Shown: piece after piece, positions 5,365 through 12,817 of the stretch
How positions within the stretch are numbered: position 1 is the stretch's first letter
How the letters are laid out: every line of letters starts with the position of its first letter
Assembly: GCA_964464685.1 (NCBI GenBank)
Contig: CAYXGV010000011.1
Coordinates: 1-24,540 of the forward strand
Origin: JABIBU01 sp964464685
Lineage (GTDB): Bacteria > Patescibacteriota > Patescibacteriia > Magasanikbacterales > UBA922
Direction: 5' to 3'
Length of the DNA stretch: 24,540 nucleotides
Made by a program: the position numbers and the translations under genes
The notes under the pieces: generated by a model
The model's database searches: none
What the model was told of the DNA's origin: nothing
The model's input: only the letters and a program-made list of their open reading frames with translations

Positions 5365-6387
5365 ATGCAAAAAACAATCCAAGAAATTGCTGCCCAAATG
5401 GTGGCACCGGGTAAGGGGATTTTGGCGGCTGACGAAAGTACGCCAACTATTGGTAAACGTTTGGCGGGAATTAATGTAGAAAATACTGAAGATAATCGAC
5501 GCAAATATCGTGAACTTATTTTTACTGCTCCAAACATGGGTGAATATATTAGCGGAGTGATTATGTATGATGAAACTATTCGTCAGCGAGCTAGCGATGG
5601 CCATACTTTTGTGACAGTTTTAGAAAAGCAGGGAATTATCCCTGGTATAAAAGTAGATTTGGGCACAGAAGCTTTTAATAATTCAGAAATAGAAAAATAT
5701 ACCAAAGGTTTGGATGGTTTAGATGTCAGACTAAAAGAATATTATGAAATGGGTGCAAGATTTGCCAAGTGGCGTGCAACTTATCCAGTATCAGCTGATT
5801 TACCTTCCGAAGAATTGATGAATCGCAATGCCGAAGATTTGGCTGAGTATGCATATCTTTGTCAACAAAATAATATTGTGCCAATTGTGGAGCCAGAAGT
5901 TTTGATGGACGGTGATCACACTATTGAGCGTTGCTATGAAGTGACGAAACAAGTTTTGAAAATTACTTTTGAAAAATTAGTTAATCGCGGTGTGCAATTG
6001 GACGGTATGGTTTTGAAACCAAATATGGTTATTGCTGGTCAAGGAGCAGAAAAAGATAATCCAGAAAGAGTGGCCGATATGACAGTTAAATGTTTTCACG
6101 AATCAATCCCAGCCGGTATGTTTGGTGTAGTATTTTTATCTGGCGGACAAACTGAACAACAGGCTTGTGAAAATTTGAATGCGATGAATAGTGGTGATGA
6201 TTTGCATCCTTGGGAATTAAGTTTTTCCTATGGCCGAGCTTTGCAAGCCAGCACCCTAAAAGCTTGGTTAGGCAAAGATGAAAATTGGGAATCAGCTCAA
6301 AAAGTATTTTTACATAGATGCAAGATGACCAGTTTGGCTCGTTCGGGTGAGTACTCGAGTAATCTCGATACTACACGAAGTGAGTGA
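5365..6387 (+). CDS. fba: Fructose-bisphosphate aldolase, class I
   Basis: Cleaves fructose 1,6-bisphosphate to dihydroxyacetone phosphate and glyceraldehyde 3-phosphate through a Schiff base, with no metal. The 340-residue protein has the eukaryote-like class I signatures: GKGILAADEST (17-27), KWRATYPV (135-142), VEPEVLMDG (175-183), DGMVLKPNMV (213-222, Schiff-base K218), SGGQ (259-262) and SYGRAL (288-293). The family normally ends a few residues after ...LGKY. Here residues 331-340 (SSNLDTTRSE) and the TGA come from repeat copy C3, so the natural C-terminus has been replaced or extended. The C-terminal tail of class I aldolases contributes to activity, so this may matter. It sits between pfk and gap. 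Confidence 0.95.
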   Translation: MQKTIQEIAAQMVAPGKGILAADESTPTIGKRLAGINVENTEDNRRKYRELIFTAPNMGEYISGVIMYDETIRQRASDGHTFVTVLEKQGIIPGIKVDLGTEAFNNSEIEKYTKGLDGLDVRLKEYYEMGARFAKWRATYPVSADLPSEELMNRNAEDLAEYAYLCQQNNIVPIVEPEVLMDGDHTIERCYEVTKQVLKITFEKLVNRGVQLDGMVLKPNMVIAGQGAEKDNPERVADMTVKCFHESIPAGMFGVVFLSGGQTEQQACENLNAMNSGDDLHPWELSFSYGRALQASTLKAWLGKDENWESAQKVFLHRCKMTSLARSGEYSSNLDTTRSE

Positions 6388-6395
6388 GAGATCTT
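6340..6395. repeat. GATCC...GGATGAC fold-back repeat, copy C3, inside the 3' end of fba
   Basis: Read on the minus strand it starts AAAGATCTCTCACTCAC and ends CACCCGAACGAG, a diverged member of the C family. Its interior arms AGTACTCGAG and CTCGATACT form a hairpin. It encodes the last codons of fba and the stop at 6385-6387. Confidence 0.55.
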
Positions 6396-6451
6396 TTTTA
6401 ATTCTTTATTTGTTAAAATTAAAAAATAATATATTTAACTAATTCGAGATA

Positions 6452-6511
6452 AGAAAGATCCCTCGTCGCCCAGATTTTTCTTTCAGAAAATCTGTTCTCG
6501 CTCGGGATTAA
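6452..6511. repeat. GATCC...GGATGAC fold-back repeat, copy C4
   Basis: Same ends as copy C2 (AGAAAGATCCCTCGTCG ... TCTCGCTCGGGATTA). The interior hairpin is CAGATTTT (6471-6478)/AGAAAATCTG (6485-6494). It ends 10 nt before the gap ATG, the same spacing as C2 to fba. Confidence 0.75.
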
Positions 6512-6521
6512 CTTTAAATTT

Positions 6522-7541
6522 ATGAAAAAAGTCAGAGTAGCAATCAATGGTTTTGGAAGGATTGGTCGAGTGTTTACTCGGATTGCTTGGGAGAATCCAA
6601 ATATTGAAATCGTAGCGATTAACAGTCGTTCACCAGGGGATATATATGCTCATCTTTTGAAGTACGATTCTATTTATGGTGTTTGGGATCACGAAGTAAC
6701 TCATAACAATGATCATGAAATTATTGTTGACGGAAAATCAATTGCACTTTATCATGAAAATGAATTGGAGCACGCTCCTTGGAAAGAACATGATATTGAT
6801 GTAGTTTTGGAATCAACCGGAGTATTTCGTGATCGTGAGTCGTCTCAAAAACACATTGATAATGGGGCAAAATATGTTTTGATTTCAGCTCCAGCCAAAG
6901 ATGAAGATATAACTTTGATTTATAATATTAATCATAAAGATTTTGATCCAGTTAAACATAAAGTTGTTTCAGCGGCATCTTGTACAACTACTTGTCTTGC
7001 GCCAGTTGTAAAAGTTTTGCAGGAAAATTTTGGTATAAAACATGGTACAGTTGTGACTACACACGCCTATACAAATGATCAGCATTTGGTAGATCATCCA
7101 CACAAGGGCGAAAGTTTTCGTCGTTCTCGAGCAGCGGCCATGTCAATTATTCCAACTGCCACTGGTGCTGCCAAGGCAATTGGTAAAGTTATTCCTGAAC
7201 TAGATGGTAAGTTAGATGGCAATGCGTTGCGAGTGCCAGTAGCAGTGCCATCGGTAATAAGTTTTGTGGCAGAACTAGAAAAAGGAACAACCGTAGAAGA
7301 AGTAAATAATTTATTTCGTGAGTCAGCCAAACAATATAGAGAAAATTTAGCCACTTGTGATATTGGATTAGTTTCAGTTGATTATGTTCGTAGTCCCTAT
7401 GGCGCGACAGTTGATTGTTTATCAACTCAAGTGACTGACAAGACCATGGTATTTATTCAGGCTTGGTATGACAACGAATGGGGATATGTGACGCAGATGA
7501 CAAAGTTGCTGGAGTTTATGGGGAGTAAGTTGTTTGAGTAG
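6522..7541 (+). CDS. gap: Glyceraldehyde-3-phosphate dehydrogenase
   Basis: Oxidises glyceraldehyde 3-phosphate to 1,3-bisphosphoglycerate with NAD(P)+; cytosolic tetramer. The 339-residue protein is full length: Rossmann motif INGFGRIGR (8-16), catalytic SCTTTCLAP (C154), H181 in THAYT, the RSRAAA and ATGAAKA motifs, and C-terminal WYDNEWGY. In place of the usual N-D-L-T after the second beta strand, the protein has INSRSPGD (33-40). The Asp that selects NAD+ by binding the adenosine ribose is Ser35, followed by Arg36. From known GAPDH cofactor rules this suggests use of NADP+ or both cofactors. Third gene of the glycolytic block; followed by a terminator. No SD. Confidence 0.96.
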   Translation: MKKVRVAINGFGRIGRVFTRIAWENPNIEIVAINSRSPGDIYAHLLKYDSIYGVWDHEVTHNNDHEIIVDGKSIALYHENELEHAPWKEHDIDVVLESTGVFRDRESSQKHIDNGAKYVLISAPAKDEDITLIYNINHKDFDPVKHKVVSAASCTTTCLAPVVKVLQENFGIKHGTVVTTHAYTNDQHLVDHPHKGESFRRSRAAAMSIIPTATGAAKAIGKVIPELDGKLDGNALRVPVAVPSVISFVAELEKGTTVEEVNNLFRESAKQYRENLATCDIGLVSVDYVRSPYGATVDCLSTQVTDKTMVFIQAWYDNEWGYVTQMTKLLEFMGSKLFE

Positions 7542-7575
7542 ATTAAATTTTACTAGTCAAATATGTAAAAAAAGA

Positions 7576-7607
7576 TAAAAATAATGTGATTATTTTTATA
7601 TTTTTTT
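7576..7607 (+). terminator. AT-only terminator after gap
   Basis: Perfect 10-bp stem TAAAAATAAT (7576-7585)/ATTATTTTTA (7589-7598) with a GTG loop, followed by TATTTTTTT. It closes the glycolytic block. Confidence 0.7.
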
Positions 7608-7619
7608 AGGATATTTTTT

Positions 7620-7648
7620 TTGACTTAAAATAATCAGTGGAGTATTAT
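7620..7648 (+). promoter_or_regulatory. Promoter of the M48/ABC1 unit
   Basis: TTGACT (7620-7625), 17-bp spacer, TATTAT (7643-7648), 26 nt before the ATG at 7675. Confidence 0.65.
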
Positions 7649-7674
7649 ATATTTATGTCGTTAAGTAATTTATT

Positions 7675-8748
7675 ATGAGAAAATTGTCGAGTTTAGCTAT
7701 GGAAAGTGGCCATAATATGGTTGATTTTTCTTTGCCTGCAAAAGATAAACATAAACACCCTGAAAAAAAGGAACAGACAAGAGAGGACAAGGAAGTCGGT
7801 AGCTTCCAAGAATTATATTTACAGAGAATGATAGATCGATTTGGTATATTGCCCGATGATTCCCCTGTGGTGAAGGAAGTACAAAATGCTGTGGAATTAT
7901 TCAAGCCTTTTTTGAATGTGGATGTCAAACGAGTGGTTGTAATAAACAGTGGTGAAATTAATGCCAGAGTTTTTATTGGTGGCGATACTATTTTTGTTGG
8001 TCGTGGTATTATCGAATATCTTATTGACACTTCTCAGGAAGGCAATTGTTCTTTGGATCAGATTGTTGGTGTTTGTGCTCATGAGATTGGACACTTGGAA
8101 AGAGGTACTGGCGAAATATTAGATGAGAAGGGAGGAAAAAGTGATGTAAATCATAAAGAATTAGAGTATGATGCTGATAGATTTGCTATTAGATTATTAG
8201 AACAGTCAGGGTTTAATCCATTGGAATATGTAAAAACAATGGAAGCTTTAAACAGACTGACAGGACAGGAAGGGGCGTATTCCAGTAGTCATCCGAGATC
8301 GTACAAAAGAATGACAGATATTGAAGCTATTTTACGTAGTCCAGAAACAGTAGCTTCTATAACTCGTCCTACAACACCTTTGTCGTCGGAGTTTGTTGAT
8401 AGTTTAAAAAAAGAGGGTACGTACCCGCATGTTGATGATCAAATATTAAATTTAGAGACCCCTGAGAGTTTACAAGAAGTAATGGCTAGTTTTGACAATG
8501 TGGGGGATCAGGTAGAATGGATGCAACATTATATCTTGTACGAAAAATATCGCATAGCGCGTGAACAAATAGAGACCAATGAGTGTAAGCAAGATATGGA
8601 TTATGAAGTATTATTTTCTAATCTTCGATATTATTTGGATTCATATATATCTGGACGAGAAAATAATGATTCTTCCTCACCTGGCCGTTTTGAAAGTGAA
8701 ACTCCACGTTTGATAGAAAAGAACGGCAACATTTATTTTTTTGGTTGA
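7675..8748 (+). CDS. Soluble M48-like zinc metallopeptidase
   Basis: The 357-residue protein has the gluzincin signature of family M48: zinc-binding HEIGH (136-140), third-ligand region ELEYDADRFA (162-171, E164), and the downstream SSHPRSYKRM (204-213) that matches the conserved HP-x-x-x-R motif. Unlike HtpX or Ste24 there is no hydrophobic transmembrane segment, and no signal peptide is visible, so it is predicted cytoplasmic. The N-terminal 45 residues are charged and probably disordered. The C-terminal part after residue 230 is unassigned and helical. Its stop overlaps the TTG start of the ABC1 kinase gene, so the two proteins are probably made together. Substrate is unknown. Confidence 0.85.
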   Translation: MRKLSSLAMESGHNMVDFSLPAKDKHKHPEKKEQTREDKEVGSFQELYLQRMIDRFGILPDDSPVVKEVQNAVELFKPFLNVDVKRVVVINSGEINARVFIGGDTIFVGRGIIEYLIDTSQEGNCSLDQIVGVCAHEIGHLERGTGEILDEKGGKSDVNHKELEYDADRFAIRLLEQSGFNPLEYVKTMEALNRLTGQEGAYSSSHPRSYKRMTDIEAILRSPETVASITRPTTPLSSEFVDSLKKEGTYPHVDDQILNLETPESLQEVMASFDNVGDQVEWMQHYILYEKYRIAREQIETNECKQDMDYEVLFSNLRYYLDSYISGRENNDSSSPGRFESETPRLIEKNGNIYFFG

Positions 8749-10403
8749 TTGGCCATAAAGATTTTAGTCAGCCACCAGACACTATTCGTTGTTTAGGTGT
8801 TTTAAATAATTGTACTTTTGATAGTTTGCCAAAATACTTTGGTGTTTTAACTTTTGAAGAACAAAAAAAGTTTTTACGAAGTATTTTTAGAGCAGAAAAT
8901 GGTATTTTGGACGATAGTTTGTCAACTGATAAAAAACAGGTGGAAGAGGCGCAAGAAATACTCTCTGATACCACTGAAAAATTATTTGATCATTTATTTT
9001 CTGCTGATGAGGTTGAAGAAAAATATCGATCGGTGTATAGAACAATCTTCACTACTTTGATGGAAAGTTTAGACCCAGAAAGAAGAGTTCAGTTAGTTTT
9101 TTCTATAATGAAGAATTTTCAAGAGGGTGAGAAACCTACGGCCGATGATATCATGGCGTCAATTCTTAATATTGGAGTTGCTTTCAAAAAGGCCGCTCAA
9201 ATATTGAGTGAGAGAAACGATTTGTTACCAGAGTCTTTGTGTTCTAGTCTTGGAGAAATTAAAGATAATGCCACCCCGATTTCCAAGTCAACTATTTTTG
9301 AAATATTTCGTAGAGAAGGTATGATGGGGGAGATAACAAAGATAAAAGGATTGTTGGGCGCCGCATCCGTAGGACAAGTGCATATGTTGGAGACTACTGA
9401 CGGTAAACAGAGTGTTGGTAAAGTCCGTTCACCCATTGTAGATAAATATCGAATGGATGATGTAAAAATTATTGAAAAAATAATTGAACAAATAAAAGTG
9501 AAACACGGCGCCAACGTACCTAATTTTGCTGAAGAAATTAGTCGACTACTCGAAGAGGAGAGTAATTTTAACAATGAAGAAACTAATCTAAATTTATTAT
9601 TACCAGTTTTTGATTTTGTGAGCAAACAAGAACAGGAGGCAGATGAAGAACATCCGCAATTTTATTCAAAAATAGAATTAGGTTTGCCTAGGATAACGAG
9701 ATGTGAGGAATCTGCTCTAATTGAAGAGTTGGCACCTGGGATTAGTTTGAATGATTTGTATTATTTAAGTGTATTTGAAAAAAACCAAAAAGGAATTGGT
9801 TTCCAACAGGTGAGTGAAAAAGTATTATCTAGAGCAAAGGCCCTATTTGATAAATTGAAAAAAGAAAAAAAGTTGCAAAAATATTTGGAGGCTTTGGATC
9901 ATATTGATGAAGTATATCTCAAGTTGGTTGATTTGGTTGTTGCAGAAATATTTGAACATGGAGTTTTTCATGCTGACAAGCATCGGGGTAATCTCATGTT
10001 GGATATTTCTGAAGAAGACAATTCGGCTTTGATTACCGCAATAGATTTTGGTAATGTCATACAAATTTCAAAAGAAAATCAGAGTGCCCTAAAAGATTTG
10101 TTAGGTGGTTTAGCTTTTGGTGATTCTGGTAGTGCTCTAAAAGGAGTTAAAGATTTTGTTGGTAGAAATTTATCGCCACAAGTACAGGCAGAGATAGAGC
10201 AGGTAGCCGAACAGGAAGCTGAGTTGAAGACAAAAATGGAAAAGATTTCGTTGGTTATCCGTGATAATTTTGAATTTGAGGAAAGAAAAGATTTCGTAAA
10301 TATTTTAAAAGGTTTGGTTTCTTCGTTTTATATTTTTGATGAAATTTCAGAAGAACGCAGAGCCGAAGCCTTGATGAAAGTTGCTGCTTATTTTATTGGT
10401 TAA
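8745..10403 (+). CDS. ABC1/UbiB-family atypical protein kinase-like protein
   Basis: The 552-residue product carries ABC1/ADCK/UbiB landmarks in order. They are a KxGQ-type element degraded to KAAQ (149-152) followed by ILSERNDLLP; an Ala-rich loop GAASVGQVH (205-213); a likely ATP-binding Lys in VGKVRSP (K226); an EEESNFNNEETNL stretch (271-283) matching the conserved Glu region; a catalytic loop HADKHRGN (409-416); and a metal-binding DFG (434-436). UbiB proteins usually carry C-terminal membrane helices. None is seen here. The TTG start (8745) overlaps the M48 gene's stop as TTGA; the first ATG is about 100 codons in. No ubiquinone genes are in this window, so a role outside quinone biosynthesis is likely. 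Confidence 0.85.
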   Translation: MIGHKDFSQPPDTIRCLGVLNNCTFDSLPKYFGVLTFEEQKKFLRSIFRAENGILDDSLSTDKKQVEEAQEILSDTTEKLFDHLFSADEVEEKYRSVYRTIFTTLMESLDPERRVQLVFSIMKNFQEGEKPTADDIMASILNIGVAFKKAAQILSERNDLLPESLCSSLGEIKDNATPISKSTIFEIFRREGMMGEITKIKGLLGAASVGQVHMLETTDGKQSVGKVRSPIVDKYRMDDVKIIEKIIEQIKVKHGANVPNFAEEISRLLEEESNFNNEETNLNLLLPVFDFVSKQEQEADEEHPQFYSKIELGLPRITRCEESALIEELAPGISLNDLYYLSVFEKNQKGIGFQQVSEKVLSRAKALFDKLKKEKKLQKYLEALDHIDEVYLKLVDLVVAEIFEHGVFHADKHRGNLMLDISEEDNSALITAIDFGNVIQISKENQSALKDLLGGLAFGDSGSALKGVKDFVGRNLSPQVQAEIEQVAEQEAELKTKMEKISLVIRDNFEFEERKDFVNILKGLVSSFYIFDEISEERRAEALMKVAAYFIG

Positions 10404-10434
10404 AATTATATCTATATATATGTCTATATAAAGT

Positions 10435-10800
10435 ATGCTTGTAAAAAGATTTAAACAACAAAAAGAAATTATTGCTGGTGATAATTGTATTTTGCGTGAG
10501 TTATTAAATAAACTGGATGGTGATGATGTAGAATGTCGGCATAGTATTGCCTGGGCCAAAGTTCCAGTTGGTGAAACTACCTGGAAACATATGATGAAGA
10601 CAACTGAGGTTTATGTGATTACAAAAGGCAGGGGCAAAATGTATATTAATGATGAGGTAGAAGATGTTGGTGTGTATGATACAATTTATATTCCGCCTAA
10701 CGCTGTGCAGTGTATAGAAAATATTGGTGATGAAGAATTAGAGTTTTTGTGTATTTGTGATCCAGCTTGGAGAGCAGAGGATGAGGTGGTGATAAGCTAG
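10435..10800 (+). CDS. Single-domain cupin protein
   Basis: The 121-residue protein is a small cupin. Motif 1 region is G-x-x-TTWKHMMKTTEVYVITKGRG (46-67), motif 2 is YDTIYIPPNAVQCIENIG (81-98), and it ends CDPAWRAEDE (109-117). Of the usual metal ligands only H52 and E58 are evident: M54 stands where the second His is expected and Q92 where motif 2 usually has His. Metal binding may be weak, absent or arranged differently. No substrate can be assigned. It starts 31 nt after the ABC1 gene with no terminator between, so it may share that transcript. Confidence 0.85.
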   Translation: MLVKRFKQQKEIIAGDNCILRELLNKLDGDDVECRHSIAWAKVPVGETTWKHMMKTTEVYVITKGRGKMYINDEVEDVGVYDTIYIPPNAVQCIENIGDEELEFLCICDPAWRAEDEVVIS

Positions 10801-10804
10801 AAAT

Positions 10805-10833
10805 TTGACAGACATATTTAAAAGTTTTATAAT
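10805..10833 (+). promoter_or_regulatory. Perfect-consensus promoter, near-leaderless
   Basis: TTGACA (10805-10810), exactly 17 bp, TATAAT (10828-10833). The ATG follows only 8 nt after the -10 box, so the transcript should begin at or within a few bases of the start codon. Confidence 0.85.
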
Positions 10834-10841
10834 GGTGTTAT

Positions 10842-11162
10842 ATGGATAAAGAATTAGAACAAAAATTTGAAGATCTACTACTAACAGTCAAAGATGGTTT
10901 TGATGATGTTTGTGGTAGATTAGATAGGGTTGAAGAAAATATAAAGGAAGTAAAAAAAGATGTTGGGATATTAAATACCACTATAGTCACGAAGAGTTAT
11001 TTAGATGACAAAATGGCAGATTTGGGTAGTGAGATTGGCAAGAGAATTAACCGCGCTTATCAAGAGCAAAAATTATTCTCCAAAAAATTGTTAGAATTTT
11101 TAAAAGTTGATGGTGTTTTGAAACAGGAACACGTAGCTGAATTGGAAGAAATGTTGGCTTAA
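10842..11162 (+). CDS. Small coiled-coil protein of unknown function
   Basis: The 106-residue protein has a heptad-like pattern through about residues 5-45 (LEQKFEDLLLTVKDGFDDV...RLDRVEENIKEVKKDV), predicting a coiled coil. A more basic middle and a second helix at the C-terminus follow. There is one Cys, no membrane segment and no signal peptide. I recognise no named family, but short proteins of this kind, resembling phage or tail-associated coiled coils, are frequent in small genomes. It is a single-gene unit with a consensus promoter (10805-10833) and a strong terminator (11177-11216). The strong promoter suggests abundant expression. Confidence 0.75.
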   Translation: MDKELEQKFEDLLLTVKDGFDDVCGRLDRVEENIKEVKKDVGILNTTIVTKSYLDDKMADLGSEIGKRINRAYQEQKLFSKKLLEFLKVDGVLKQEHVAELEEMLA

Positions 11163-11176
11163 AAATAATAAGATTG

Positions 11177-11216
11177 AAAAAGTAGAGACGTGCCAAGGCA
11201 TATCTCTACTTTTTTT
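11177..11216 (+). terminator. Strong terminator in a GTAGAGACG-type palindrome
   Basis: Twelve-bp stem AAAAAGTAGAGA (11177-11188)/TCTCTACTTTTT (11203-11214) with an internal TGCC-AA-GGCA hairpin (11191-11200), ending in a run of T. The GTAGAGACG...TCTCTAC pattern resembles interspersed palindromes known from other bacterial genomes, so the terminator may derive from a repeat. Confidence 0.85.
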
Positions 11217-11220
11217 ATAC

Positions 11221-11273
11221 TGTGGATAAGTTGTAGAAAAAAAATTGACAAAAATATATATCTATATTATACT
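11221..11273 (+). promoter_or_regulatory. Promoter of the TrmB-HAD-GlmU-like operon with a DnaA-box-like site
   Basis: TTGACA (11245-11250), 17-bp spacer, TATACT (11268-11273). The ATG lies 15 nt after the -10 box, so the leader is very short. TGTGGATAA (11221-11229), the complement of the DnaA box TTATCCACA, lies just upstream. Confidence 0.75.
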
Positions 11274-11288
11274 AATCTTAGCTAAAAT

Positions 11289-12026
11289 ATGGATATCAAT
11301 ATATTTAAAAAATTAGGATTTTCTGACAAGGAAGCTAAAATTTATTTAGCTTTATTGCGTTTAGGCCCTAGTTCTGTGCGTAAAATAGCTGAAATAAGCG
11401 AAATTAATAGAGGAACTGCTTATGATATTCTTAAGGGCTTGCAAGACAAGGGTGTGGTGAGTTATTATAATAAAGATACTAAACAGTATTTTGTGGCTGA
11501 AAATCCAGAAAAACTGCATGATTTAGTCAAAAAACAGCAACAGGAGTTGAATTCAGTGGATTCTGAATTATACAAGACAGTGTCAGAACTCCAAGCCTTG
11601 CATAATAAAGGTGGTGATAGGCCGGTAGCTAGGTATTATGAAAAAAGTGAAATTAATAAAATTTTGGAAGATGTTTTGACTGTTTGTGAAGAATCCGCAG
11701 AAAAATTATATCGAATCTATTCAGCCGAGGGTATGAGAGAATATCTGTACGCCAGTTTTCCAACTTTTTCCGATGTTCGGATTGCCAAAGGTATCAATGT
11801 AAAAGTAATTGCGATTGGTGAGGGTGGAGAGTTGCGCGGGTTAGATGAACGTAAATGGATCAAGTCAGATGAAGAAACTGATACTTATATTATTATTTAT
11901 CCTGGTAAAACTGCTTACATATCGCTTGATGCCAAAAACGAACCAATTGGTGTGGTAATTGAAAATGATGGAGTTTGTAAAACACAGAAATTAGTATTTG
12001 ATAATTTGTGGAGGAATTTAAATTAA
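11289..12026 (+). CDS. TrmB-family winged-helix transcriptional regulator
   Basis: The 245-residue protein has an N-terminal TrmB winged helix-turn-helix (about residues 5-75; LGFSDKEAKIYLALLRLG, then IAEISEINRGTAYDILKGL as the recognition region). A coiled linker (about 75-105) and an alpha/beta effector domain of the type seen in TrmB-like proteins follow. In archaea, TrmB-like proteins regulate sugar uptake and glycolysis in response to sugars. Here it heads an operon with a HAD phosphatase (4-nt gap) and a GlmU-like uridylyltransferase (1-nt gap). Control of this operon or of neighbouring sugar genes is a reasonable inference. Its ligand is unknown. No SD. Confidence 0.88.
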   Translation: MDINIFKKLGFSDKEAKIYLALLRLGPSSVRKIAEISEINRGTAYDILKGLQDKGVVSYYNKDTKQYFVAENPEKLHDLVKKQQQELNSVDSELYKTVSELQALHNKGGDRPVARYYEKSEINKILEDVLTVCEESAEKLYRIYSAEGMREYLYASFPTFSDVRIAKGINVKVIAIGEGGELRGLDERKWIKSDEETDTYIIIYPGKTAYISLDAKNEPIGVVIENDGVCKTQKLVFDNLWRNLN

Positions 12027-12030
12027 AATT

Positions 12031-12816
12031 ATGATACAAAAAAAATTTAAAACAGCATTATTTGATCTTGATGGAACTTTGGTAGATACCGAAGAAATTA
12101 AGACTGAATTTAGAAACATTGCTATTGAACATGGCTTTAGTGAGGATGAGGCCAAAAATATTTATAACGAAGCCAGAACTAAAGGGCATGAAATCGCCAT
12201 CACCTTTGATTATTTTTTATTAGTTTTAAGAGAAAAATTGAAAGAGCGAAATTTGGAATTGGATTCTACCTTGTTGCAAAAATATCGAGAAAGACTAGAC
12301 AAATTGCCACGACCAGTTGACGGAGCAAAAGAATTGGTAGAGGCTGGAATAAAAGATAGTGATGAATATTGGTTAATTAGTTTGGGTGTTCCAGAGTGGC
12401 AAGCAAAAAAAATAAAAAGTTCTGGTTTAGATAAATATTTTAGAGTTAGTGATGATGAAAAAGGTGAAAGTAATGTAATTTGTACTGTTAATAATCATCC
12501 AGATGCGCGAAAATCAGAAGCTATTAAAGATAAATTTGGTGGAGAAAATTTTACTGGTGAAGGTTTTGTAATTTTTAATGATAAGCCATGGGAAACAGCT
12601 AGGATGTTGCGAGCTTTTCCACAAATGATTGCGTTCACCCCCAAAGTCGCTGGTGATAGCAGATATGGGGAAGAAGATTTTGAAGAAGTTAAAAAAGAAT
12701 TTGGTGATAGGTTTTTTTGGGCAGATAATCTAAATAATTTACGTGAACAATTTGAAAATTTTCCCAATCCAGAAAAATTCAAAAATCCAGAAGGGCATAT
12801 TGGTATAAAAAGATAA
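12031..12816 (+). CDS. HAD-superfamily hydrolase
   Basis: Predicted Mg-dependent phosphatase or phosphomutase with a Rossmann-like core. The 261-residue protein has motif I FDLDGTLVDT (11-20; nucleophile D12, acid D14), a helical cap (about 20-95), motif II SLG (about 116-118), a motif III Lys near residue 156, and motif IV FNDKPWE (about 181-187). The layout is of the beta-phosphoglucomutase-like subfamily with a longer C-terminus than usual. Substrate cannot be read from sequence. Its position between a TrmB regulator and a sugar-nucleotide transferase suggests a sugar phosphate. It starts 4 nt after trmB and ends 1 nt before the next ATG, so all three are surely one operon. Confidence 0.85.
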   Translation: MIQKKFKTALFDLDGTLVDTEEIKTEFRNIAIEHGFSEDEAKNIYNEARTKGHEIAITFDYFLLVLREKLKERNLELDSTLLQKYRERLDKLPRPVDGAKELVEAGIKDSDEYWLISLGVPEWQAKKIKSSGLDKYFRVSDDEKGESNVICTVNNHPDARKSEAIKDKFGGENFTGEGFVIFNDKPWETARMLRAFPQMIAFTPKVAGDSRYGEEDFEEVKKEFGDRFFWADNLNNLREQFENFPNPEKFKNPEGHIGIKR

Positions 12817-12817
12817 T

